Shown piece by piece: positions 22,403 to 28,766 of a stretch of DNA of 28,766 nt. The stretch is from CAZATK01 sp964488085 (lineage in GTDB: Bacteria > Patescibacteriota > Minisyncoccia > UBA6257 > UBA11618), in assembly GCA_964488085.1 (NCBI GenBank), contig CAZATK010000006.1, positions 1-28,766 of the forward strand. Direction: 5' to 3'. The stretch's first letter is position 1. The number at the start of each line of letters is the position of its first letter. The translations under genes were made by a program, and so were the position numbers. The notes under the pieces are model-generated. The model had not been told where the DNA came from. It saw only the letters and a list, made by a program, of their open reading frames with translations, and did no database searches.

Positions 22403-23378
22403 CTAAACCCAATCTTTTCTCCACTTTTTTTATTTTCTCTTCCGCGATTTTATTAGCAACCTTATTGCCTCTTTGTGCGATTTTTATTAGCTTATCTTGG
22501 TTAGATAGAAGCTTTATTTTTTTGCGTTTGAATGGAGTAAAATGTTTGATTATTAATTTAGCAAGTGATTTTTTAAATTTAGCATAATTTTTTCCATTAA
22601 AATCTTTTTCCACTTCCGCCATTTCTTTACCGCTTATACTGGAATATATTTCTAATAAATTAGAGAGTCCGGCTTTATTTTGGACATCATAACGAATTTC
22701 TTTTTCTGAATCGGTAACGGCTGACATTATTTTGGCTTTTATCTCCTCCGGAGAATCATCTAAGAATAAGCATCCTTCGGGTTGCGACTTGGACATTTTT
22801 TTATTTGGGTCCTGTAAGCTCATTATTCGCGGTATTTTTGTAAGCAACGGTTGGGGTTCTATAAATTCCTCGCCAAACTTATTATTAAATTTTCTTACTA
22901 AGGTTCTTGTGAATTCCAGGTGTTGTATTTGATCTTCTCCAACGGGGACAAAATTTGCATCATATAAAATTATGTCGGCGGCCATTAAAACAGGATAAGC
23001 GAAAAGACCAATATTAATATTTTCTGACTGGCTTTGCGATTTATCTTTAAATTGTGTCATTCGCGATAATTCTCCGAATGGAGTAATTGTATTTAAAAAC
23101 CAAGCCAGTTGCGTGTGGGCAGGAACTTGAGATTGAATAAAAATAGTAGATTTTTTGGGATTCAAACCGATTGCTAAATAAGAAGACAGAAGGTCTAAAA
23201 TTTGATTTGTTTTCTGGTCACGATTAAAGTCCTCCGTTAAAGAATGAAGGTCGGCAATAAAAAAATAACAATTATATTGCTCTGAATTTTGTAATTCAAC
23301 AAAATTTTTTAAAGCGCCCAGATAATTACCTAAATGCAATTTACCAGACGGCTGTACGCCAGAAATAAGATTGGGCAT
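22395..23378 (-). CDS. trpS: Tryptophanyl-tRNA synthetase
   Basis: Charges tRNA-Trp. 327 residues, usual bacterial length. Class I signature motifs are HLGN (residues 15-18) and KMSKS (194-198). GVQPSGKLHLGNYLGALKNF, YPVLMAADIILYDANFVPVGEDQIQHLEFTR and MSAVTDSEKEIRYD are characteristic of the family. ATG start. RNase J is encoded 50 nt upstream on the same strand. That spacer has an AT-rich repeat-like AATTAAGAATAAAGAATTAAG and a weak 7-bp hairpin (23410-23416 with 23423-23429). No tryptophan-dependent leader is visible. Confidence 0.97.
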   Translation of the reverse strand: MPNLISGVQPSGKLHLGNYLGALKNFVELQNSEQYNCYFFIADLHSLTEDFNRDQKTNQILDLLSSYLAIGLNPKKSTIFIQSQVPAHTQLAWFLNTITPFGELSRMTQFKDKSQSQSENINIGLFAYPVLMAADIILYDANFVPVGEDQIQHLEFTRTLVRKFNNKFGEEFIEPQPLLTKIPRIMSLQDPNKKMSKSQPEGCLFLDDSPEEIKAKIMSAVTDSEKEIRYDVQNKAGLSNLLEIYSSISGKEMAEVEKDFNGKNYAKFKKSLAKLIIKHFTPFKRKKIKLLSNQDKLIKIAQRGNKVANKIAEEKIKKVEKRLGLVV

Positions 23379-23428
23379 GAATTAAGAATAAAGAATTAAG
23401 ATTTATGAAGCAAGAATCATATTTCTTG

Positions 23429-25117
23429 CTAAACCTCAATAATAACCGGCAGAATCATCGGACGGCGTTGAGTTTTATTATAAATAAAAGTCCCGATTTG
23501 GTCTCTGATTAAAGATTTTACATATTCCGGTTCTACTTCTTGATGCCGTGGAATTTTTTCTATAATATGGCGCAAACGATTGCGAATTTCTTCCAACATT
23601 GCTTGATTATCTTTAAGATAAATAAATCCTCTAGAAATAATGTCCGGCTTTTTTAAGAAATGCCCTCGATTTTTATCTAAAGTAGCGATAATCACCATCA
23701 TACCCTCATCTGATAAAATTCTACGATCTCGCAAAACCACTTCGCTTACATCTCCAACCCCTAAACCATCAACCATTACATAATACGCATCTACTGTTTT
23801 ATTAGTAAGATTAAGACCGCCTTTTGTTAATTCAGCGACTTGTCCATTGTCCATCAACAGAACATTTTTTTCTGGAATACCCACAGCCACGGCATTTTCT
23901 TTATTAGCCGCTCTTTTAAAGAAATATCCGTGCACGGGGATTACAAATTTCGGTTTTACTAATCTAAAGACCTCTTTTAATTCTTCTTGCGGAGCGTGTC
24001 CGCTAGAATGAATGTCAATGTGTTTTGATTGATAGACTTTCGCTCCCTGTCTTGTGAGCGTGTCTTTTAAAAACTGAACACCGCGTTCATTGCCGGGAAT
24101 AATTGAGGAAGAAAAAACAAACATATCCCCTTGTTTCGTTTTTATAAATTTATGTTCGCCGTTTGCAATGCGCATCAAACTGGCATTCGGCTCTCCTTGA
24201 GCGCCGGTGCAGAGAACTAAAATTTTATCGTCTTTATATTTATGGATTTCCTCTAATGGCAAAATAGCCCCTTTTTCTGTTTTTATATATCCCAAATTTT
24301 GCGCAATTTGTAAGTTGGTTTTCATTGAGTAACCGCTTACAAAAATCTTTCTTTTTAATCTTATGCCGATCTTAATCATCTCTCCCAATCTGGTTAATAA
24401 TGAACCAAAGGTGCCGACAATCACTCGGCCCGGAGCATCTTTAAAAAGTTGTTCCAGATTCTTTTCAACAATTCTTTCAGATAAGGAGAATCCCTCTTCA
24501 TCGGCATTGGTGCTGTCAATAAAAAGAGTATGTACGCCTTCTTTGCCAATGCGAGCGAAATCATCTAATCTAAGCGGTTTTCCTTCGTTGTCGTAATCAA
24601 ATTTAAAATCAACGAAATGAACCATATTGCCAACCGGGGTTTTTAAAATAACGCCAATGGTGTCGGGGATTGTATGGTCCAAATAAAAAAATTCAGAATT
24701 AAAATATTCCCCTAATTTTATTTGCGTGCCGTGTTTTACAACTTCAATGTTGGGTTTGGCTAAATTGGTAAAATCTTCTTGGCGTTTTAATATAATTTCC
24801 TTAGTTATGGCGGCGCAGTACATTGGGGGATTACCTAATTTATGAAGAACGTACGGGATCGCTCCAATATGGTCATAATGAGCGTGAGTTATAATTAAGG
24901 CCTTAATCTTCTCCTTATTTTTTTCTAAGTAGTTGACATTGGGAATAATAAAATCAATACCGGGTGTAGTTTCTTCGGGAAATTGCAAACCAGCGTCAAT
25001 AATGACGATTTCATTTTTATACTCAAAGAACATCATATTGCGGCCGATTTCTTCAAGTCCCCCCAAGGGCACAAATTTTAACGATTCTTCATCCGTATTT
25101 ATATTTTTTTTAACCAT
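23429..25117 (-). CDS. rnj: Ribonuclease J
   Basis: RNase J is a 5'-3' exoribonuclease and endoribonuclease of mRNA turnover and rRNA maturation. 562 residues, normal size. The metallo-beta-lactamase motif HAHYDH is at 78-83 (usually HGHEDH, the metal ligands being kept), H148 lies in the segment FYLDHTIPDTIG, and D201 follows in FIDSTNA. The beta-CASP part has GRVIVGTFGSLLTRL, TGAQGEPNA (304-312), the segment SSGHAPQEEL (371-380) and VHGYF. The C-terminal domain ends with RRPMILPVIIEV, typical of RNase J. It follows tRNA-Leu by 37 nt and may share its transcript. The window also encodes a CPSF-like beta-CASP RNase at 5918. Confidence 0.96.
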   Translation of the reverse strand: MVKKNINTDEESLKFVPLGGLEEIGRNMMFFEYKNEIVIIDAGLQFPEETTPGIDFIIPNVNYLEKNKEKIKALIITHAHYDHIGAIPYVLHKLGNPPMYCAAITKEIILKRQEDFTNLAKPNIEVVKHGTQIKLGEYFNSEFFYLDHTIPDTIGVILKTPVGNMVHFVDFKFDYDNEGKPLRLDDFARIGKEGVHTLFIDSTNADEEGFSLSERIVEKNLEQLFKDAPGRVIVGTFGSLLTRLGEMIKIGIRLKRKIFVSGYSMKTNLQIAQNLGYIKTEKGAILPLEEIHKYKDDKILVLCTGAQGEPNASLMRIANGEHKFIKTKQGDMFVFSSSIIPGNERGVQFLKDTLTRQGAKVYQSKHIDIHSSGHAPQEELKEVFRLVKPKFVIPVHGYFFKRAANKENAVAVGIPEKNVLLMDNGQVAELTKGGLNLTNKTVDAYYVMVDGLGVGDVSEVVLRDRRILSDEGMMVIIATLDKNRGHFLKKPDIISRGFIYLKDNQAMLEEIRNRLRHIIEKIPRHQEVEPEYVKSLIRDQIGTFIYNKTQRRPMILPVIIEV

Positions 25118-25154
25118 TATTTATTTTTTAGTTTTAATTTTAATTAGCGTAATG

Positions 25155-25238
25155 TGTCGCGGGTGAGAGTTGAACTCACACATCCTTACGGATACACGGC
25201 CCTGAACCGTGCGCGTCTGCCAATTTCGCCACCGCGAC
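25155..25238 (-). tRNA. tRNA-Leu (anticodon CAG)
   Basis: 84 nt. The acceptor GTCGCGG/CCGCGAC pairs fully, with discriminator A. D-arm GCG/CGC with TTGGC loop, anticodon stem CACGG/CCGTG with loop TTCAGGG (CAG), a long variable arm typical of class II (ATCC/GGAT), T-arm GTGAG-TTCAACT-CTCAC. CCA is not encoded, unlike in the tmRNA gene. Confidence 0.96.
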
Positions 25239-25269
25239 AATCGTAATCATAAGAAATTAAGGTAATCCT

Positions 25270-25298
25270 ATTATATCATATTATTAATCAATTAGCAA
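25270..25298 (-). promoter_or_regulatory. Promoter of tRNA-Leu (and perhaps RNase J)
   Basis: On the minus strand TTGCTA (25298-25293), 17-nt spacer, TATAAT (25275-25270) preceded by TG one base away, an extended -10. The 5' leader to the tRNA would be about 25 nt. The -35 box lies in the last codons of the oppA-like gene. Confidence 0.65.
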
Positions 25299-26952
25299 AT
25301 CGCCTCTCAGTTTTCAAATGCCATTCCCCAATTTTTTCAAAGCGATGAGCGGGAGTGGTTATAAATGACAAATCAAAGCTCAACAAGTTACTGTTAGTCA
25401 CATAAATGTAATTTGGATTGAATAAGAAAACAGCTGGATTTTCTTTATAGATGATATCCTGCAATTTATTCAGCTCTAATTGTCTTTTTTCCGAATTAAT
25501 TTCCTGCCTTATATTTTCCAAGGCCTTATCTGCGTCTTTGTTGTTATAAAGCGACAAATTGAGTCCGGGGTAAAGCCGTTCTGATGAATGCCAAAAAGAC
25601 AATACATCAGGATTATTATTTAAAATATTACCAAAAATAAGCAACTGATAATTTCTTGTTTTTAATACTTCCCTGCCTATATCGCTTAACGGTAATACGG
25701 CGGAATTTATTTTTACTCCTATTTTGTCCCAATCTTCTTTGATTAAATCTACCGTTTCAATTAAGAATGGTATTTGAGGCACAACAATTTCAAATTCTAA
25801 TTTTTGTCTTATTTTATTAATCGTTTTATATCTTACTCCATCTTCTGGATTTAAAAGCCAGCCATCTTTCTCTAATATTTCTTGGGCTTGCTGTAAGGAG
25901 AATTTGTTATTCTGATAAACAGTTTTATTATAACCCGTCACATTTGATGGAATTGGGCCATCGGCAAGCGATGCGTACTCGTTGAAAACTTGTTTAATAA
26001 TTTTTGTTCTATCTGTTGCGAGGGCCAATGCTTTGCGTACTTCATTATTTTGAAGAATGGGGTTCGTGTTGCTGTTAAAAAATACGGCATAATATCTGGG
26101 CAAACTTAAATTAGTTAATTTATGGCTAATTTTTATTTCATTAATGTTTTGAGGATTTAAACCGCCAAAACCGCTAATTTTTTTTATGTTAAAATCTTGA
26201 ATTAGATCTTGTTCGTTGCGGTAAAATTTAAAAATAAAATTATCAATAAAAGGGGGATTGCCATGATATAGGGGGTTTTTTATAAGAGACATTTCCTTAA
26301 TAAAGCCATCTTTTTCAGTCGTAATTTCTTTAAATTTATAGGGGCCATTTGCTACCGGCTCAAGATTATATTGAGATAGTTTCAAATTAACGGCAGGAAT
26401 GTTGCCAAAGATGTGTTGAGGAACAATTTTTAGATTGCGAAGATTATCAAGAAAAAAAGCGTATGGTTTTTTTAAAATAAATCTAATTTCACTGTCGCCA
26501 ATTTTTTCAACTTCAATTCCTTGCCAACTTAAAAAAAGAGGCGATCGTGTGTCGGGATCTTGAATTATTTTAATTGTAAAAATAATATCATCAGTGGTAA
26601 GTTCTTTGCCGTCGTCCCATTTCAAATCTTTTTTAAGAAAAATTGTCCAAGTTTTATTATCTTGGCTGATTTTATAATTGTCAGTTAAATTTAAAAGATC
26701 ATCAAATAAAATCTCTATTAAGTCCAGATCAATATCGCTGATATTAGCTATTAACGGATTAATGAATGTTGGCTGGCCTACTCCTCCTTCTATGTAAATT
26801 CCGCCATGCGCGGGTTGTTCTTTTGTGGCGCTATAATAAAAATTTAGAGCAACAAAAAAAGAAGAAAGAATAAATATTAAAAAAGCGCCAATTAATATTC
26901 GGCGTTCTAATTTAGAGAAATTAGAAAAGATTTTGTAAGTTAGGTAGAACAA
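25288..26952 (-). CDS. Extracellular solute-binding protein family 5 (oligopeptide/dipeptide type)
   Basis: 554 residues, TTG start. An N-terminal hydrophobic segment at about 20-42 (LIGAFLIFILSSFFVALNFYY) lacks a lipobox and probably anchors the protein. The binding domain has GGIYIEGGVGQPTFINPLIA, the family 5 stretch KTWTIFLKKDLKWDDGKELTTDDIIFTIKII, and PVANGPYKFKEIT, then EVRKALALATDRTKIIKQVF and PDVLSFWHSSERLYPGLNLSLYNN. These match OppA/DppA-type receptors, which deliver peptides to ABC importers. No permease or ATPase gene is adjacent. The start overlaps secG by 32 nt, so it should be coupled to secG. The ligand may be peptides, but other compounds are possible. Confidence 0.9.
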   Translation of the reverse strand: MFYLTYKIFSNFSKLERRILIGAFLIFILSSFFVALNFYYSATKEQPAHGGIYIEGGVGQPTFINPLIANISDIDLDLIEILFDDLLNLTDNYKISQDNKTWTIFLKKDLKWDDGKELTTDDIIFTIKIIQDPDTRSPLFLSWQGIEVEKIGDSEIRFILKKPYAFFLDNLRNLKIVPQHIFGNIPAVNLKLSQYNLEPVANGPYKFKEITTEKDGFIKEMSLIKNPLYHGNPPFIDNFIFKFYRNEQDLIQDFNIKKISGFGGLNPQNINEIKISHKLTNLSLPRYYAVFFNSNTNPILQNNEVRKALALATDRTKIIKQVFNEYASLADGPIPSNVTGYNKTVYQNNKFSLQQAQEILEKDGWLLNPEDGVRYKTINKIRQKLEFEIVVPQIPFLIETVDLIKEDWDKIGVKINSAVLPLSDIGREVLKTRNYQLLIFGNILNNNPDVLSFWHSSERLYPGLNLSLYNNKDADKALENIRQEINSEKRQLELNKLQDIIYKENPAVFLFNPNYIYVTNSNLLSFDLSFITTPAHRFEKIGEWHLKTERRFAN

Positions 26953-27166
26953 GGTTTAATAGAGCTAGCGTCGCAAATATAATAGTAAACACTATTGTTG
27001 TCACAAATACGCCCTTCTCAACTCCTCTTTTGGTCTGATAAAATCCTTGATTGCCTCCGCCAAATATCCCTGAAACTTCAGATGAATCCTGTAAGAGAAT
27101 TAATACAACTAAAATGATTGAGACAGCTATTTGCGCGATAATAAGTATTAAGGGAAGATTATCCAT
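26921..27166 (-). CDS. secG: Preprotein translocase subunit SecG
   Basis: 81 residues with two transmembrane segments (about 6-25 and 53-75), as in SecG. The sequence between them, LLQDSSEVSGIFGGGNQGFYQTKRGVEK, contains the conserved 'LLQ...GG..FGG' type loop followed by the characteristic 'R.G.EK'. SecG assists SecYE in protein export. It starts 6 nt after the YvlD-like gene and its 3' end overlaps the solute-binding protein gene, whose product depends on Sec for export. Confidence 0.92.
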   Translation of the reverse strand: MDNLPLILIIAQIAVSIILVVLILLQDSSEVSGIFGGGNQGFYQTKRGVEKGVFVTTIVFTIIFATLALLNLVLPNLQNLF

Positions 27167-27171
27167 AATTT

Positions 27172-27549
27172 TTATGACACATCAGAGCCACGATATAAAT
27201 AAAGAGCGGCATAGTTAATCATTAAGTTAATTATACTTATAATGTGTGATGCCCCGATAAGATGCCACGGTCCAGTAATTGTAAGCGATTCAGAATAAAT
27301 GTCAATTACATAGATAATGCCGGAATTGATTAAGATAGTAAATAAACCAAAAGTAATAAATATTAACGGACTAAGGACCAGTTTTATTAACGGTCTGATG
27401 GTGAGATTAACTACAGTTAGCATTAATGCTATTGAAATAATGCCCGATGTGTTTGGTGTTAATTGAAATTCGGGAATAAAATAAGCGGTCAATAAAACAG
27501 CAGTTAGATTAGCGGCAAAGACCACTATTAACTTAGATACGGCATTCAC
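27172..27549 (-). CDS. YvlD/phage holin family 4 membrane protein
   Basis: 125 residues, GTG start overlapping the uvrC stop (GTGA). Four transmembrane segments. Features of the YvlD-like family are AVLLTAYFIPEFQL near the start, ALMLTVVNLTIRPLIKLVLSPLIFITFGLFTILINS in the middle, and a C-terminal SIINLMINY. The name 'holin' reflects the Pfam family; the protein is chromosomal in many bacteria and its role is not well established. It is translationally coupled to uvrC and close to secG. Confidence 0.85.
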   Translation of the reverse strand: MNAVSKLIVVFAANLTAVLLTAYFIPEFQLTPNTSGIISIALMLTVVNLTIRPLIKLVLSPLIFITFGLFTILINSGIIYVIDIYSESLTITGPWHLIGASHIISIINLMINYAALYLYRGSDVS

Positions 27550-28694
27550 GAATAAAGTTTAGCATTGCGAAGGTGGCGGTGGAAGTTTAGGACATAACGA
27601 TGAGTTTGCTCAATCGCCTTTTCTATAATTTCTTTTGGCAAATTTGTTTTCCCAAATATTTTTTTATTGGGTTTGGCAAAGCTGATTAATGGCAAATTGC
27701 CCGCTATTTTTTTAGCGGCGTTATATTGAGTAATTCCGCCATCAATAATTATTAAATTTGGATATGGCCACTCGGGATGATTTAATCTTCGGCTTAATAT
27801 TTCCGAAATCATTTGGGGATCATTGCGAGTATTTGTATTTTTAATTCTAAATTTGCGAAATTGGTTTCCGTCTGATTCCCAATTTCCGTTTTTGTTGACT
27901 AGCACGGTGAAGGCGCCTACAGCTTCTTTTCCGGAAAAATGTGATATGTCATAGCATTCTATTTTTTGGAAAGCTTTTTCTGCATTGTTTGTATTCAAAA
28001 AGGGAATATGTTCATAAATATTTTCAAAAGCCCATGATTCTGATGATTTAATAATTTTATTCAAGATATTCATTTTTTTTCCCATAAGCACTTGCTTGAT
28101 AATTTTAATGTTCTTTAAATATTGAGTATCTGATTTGGCATTTTCTCTACAGCAGTAATCAAGGCAATTTCCTATTTGGGCATTTAAACAACTGCGCAGG
28201 TGTGTTTGAAGACATGTGCAATAGGGATATCGGCGTCGGATAATTTTTAATATCAATCGTAACGCCTTGCCGTCAGTGAAAGGACCAATTACATCATTGT
28301 TTTTTGGTTGATGAGTTATTGATATTCGAAGAAGTTTTTTCTTTGCTTGTCCCTCCGAATCCGCCAGCTGGCGGAGAAAGGGGGGAGTAAAGCCAACATA
28401 AAAATAATTTTTGTCATCGCGCCATAAAACATTGTATTGCGGTTTTAGAGTCTTAATTAAATTAGCTTCAGCAATAAGCGCTTCAACGGGGGAGCGAAGC
28501 TTAATTAATTTTAATTTATTAGCCTCTTCGTTCAGTATTTTATTTTTGATATCAGTAATTTTTAAATAGGATTGCAACCTATTTTTTAAATTAGAGGCCT
28601 TTCCTATATATAAGGGCAAGGAATTTTTATAGAAAATATAAACCCCCGGAATTTGCGGAGCCGTCTTTATTTTTTTAGAGACTAATTTATTCAT
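27546..28694 (-). CDS. uvrC: Excinuclease ABC subunit C, short form
   Basis: UvrC makes both incisions in nucleotide excision repair. 382 residues against about 600 in E. coli. The N-terminal GIY-YIG nuclease has GVYI (17-20) and YIG (29-31), with RDDKNYFYV after it. The cysteine cluster C-T-C...C-L...C...C-C at about 155-183 matches the iron-sulphur site of UvrC. The RNase H-like domain has YDISHFSGKEAVGAFTV, IIIDGG and EQTHRYVLNFHR. The UVR domain and the C-terminal helix-hairpin-helix pair are not seen; the protein stops directly after the nuclease domain. Residues 104-118 are a palindromic repeat insert. UvrB is encoded at 2299; uvrA is not in the window. It probably heads the uvrC-yvlD-secG-oppA transcript. 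Confidence 0.94.
   Translation of the reverse strand: MNKLVSKKIKTAPQIPGVYIFYKNSLPLYIGKASNLKNRLQSYLKITDIKNKILNEEANKLKLIKLRSPVEALIAEANLIKTLKPQYNVLWRDDKNYFYVGFTPPFLRQLADSEGQAKKKLLRISITHQPKNNDVIGPFTDGKALRLILKIIRRRYPYCTCLQTHLRSCLNAQIGNCLDYCCRENAKSDTQYLKNIKIIKQVLMGKKMNILNKIIKSSESWAFENIYEHIPFLNTNNAEKAFQKIECYDISHFSGKEAVGAFTVLVNKNGNWESDGNQFRKFRIKNTNTRNDPQMISEILSRRLNHPEWPYPNLIIIDGGITQYNAAKKIAGNLPLISFAKPNKKIFGKTNLPKEIIEKAIEQTHRYVLNFHRHLRNAKLYS
28360..28375. repeat. 16-bp perfect palindrome inside uvrC
   Basis: TCCGCCAGCTGGCGGA, flanked by CCCTCC and GGGGGG that extend the symmetry. It encodes RQLADSEG, an insert in the UvrC loop after RDDKNYFYVGF. The GC content is far above its surroundings. Confidence 0.7.
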
Positions 28695-28704
28695 TGCGAG
28701 CGTT

Positions 28705-28733
28705 ATTCTATATCAAAATACAGAAATTTCCAA
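28705..28733 (-). promoter_or_regulatory. Promoter of uvrC
   Basis: On the minus strand TTGGAA (28733-28728), 17-nt spacer, TAGAAT (28710-28705). The ATG at 28694 lies 10 nt after the -10 box, again with almost no leader. The window end beyond it shows no gene. Confidence 0.6.
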
Positions 28734-28766
28734 CTTACTTTTTCTTACGTAACCCCTCCCACCCTG

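Noticed and set aside
23410..23429. 7-bp hairpin after RNase J as a terminator
   Set aside because: The stem is AT-rich and no T-run follows on the minus strand, so termination is not supported.
1..28766. CRISPR array linked to the Cas4-like nuclease
   Set aside because: No regularly spaced repeats or cas genes are seen; the tandem repeats present are short, AT-rich and intragenic.
1..28766. Alternative genetic code with TGA as glycine (code 25)
   Set aside because: TGA ends ruvA, uvrC, the oppA-like gene and the dehydrogenase at family-consistent positions, and it does not occur within conserved frames.

Overview
This AT-rich scaffold piece most likely comes from a Candidate Phyla Radiation (Patescibacteria, Parcubacteria-like) bacterium. 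The sequence signs are: small genes packed with 4-40 nt overlaps, a shortened UvrC, a half-size MFS protein, a Mur ligase without its N-terminal domain, an IleRS of the 'GRPGTHH' type, and short palindromic or AT-rich repeats inserted in frame in housekeeping genes. TGA is used as stop (ruvA, oppA-like, uvrC), so the code is standard code 11, not the code 25 of Gracilibacteria and Absconditabacteria. Three runs of exactly 100 N (2199-2298, 5818-5917, 18382-18481) are scaffolding gaps. The third is almost certainly a false gap, because 55 identical bases flank it.

Layout. 1-2198 (+): the end of a DNA polymerase III delta-like gene, then an unrecognised exported protein built of helix-turn-helix-like units. 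2299-4056 (-): uvrB, divergent from ruvA. 4107-8696 (+): ruvA, a MurE-like ligase, (gap) a beta-CASP metallo-beta-lactamase RNase, a SLOG protein, MgtC-like, and O-antigen-ligase-like. 8671-9960 (-): glutamate dehydrogenase, sharing a compact divergent promoter with the run 10022-15104 (+): solute-binding protein, two membrane proteins, half-MFS, PolX, Nudix. 15247-18551 (-): a PD-(D/E)XK nuclease, smpB, ssrA (tmRNA), a small membrane protein, then infC-rpmI-rplT. 18711-21575 (+): ileS, whose last codons lie inside a 233-bp imperfect palindrome. 21821-28694 (-): DUF502 protein, trpS, RNase J, tRNA-Leu(CAG), oppA-like, secG, YvlD-like, uvrC.

Themes. Translation quality control and supply (tmRNA, SmpB, IF-3, L20, L35, IleRS, TrpRS, tRNA-Leu), RNA decay (RNase J and a second beta-CASP enzyme), DNA repair (UvrB, UvrC, RuvA, PolX, PD-(D/E)XK nuclease) and envelope functions (MurE-like, O-antigen-ligase-like, SecG, two solute-binding proteins without a visible transporter). 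Several promoters put the -10 box 6-11 nt before the start codon, so leaderless or nearly leaderless mRNAs are likely.

Most notable: (1) the 3' end of smpB overlaps the 5' end of its partner RNA ssrA by 41 nt, so 5' maturation of tmRNA from a shared transcript would leave a non-stop smpB message; (2) a MITE-like 233-bp palindrome rewrites the end of ileS; (3) several repeat families are inserted in frame in holA, uvrB, the murE-like gene, polX, ileS and uvrC; (4) an exported protein carries about five HTH-like units.
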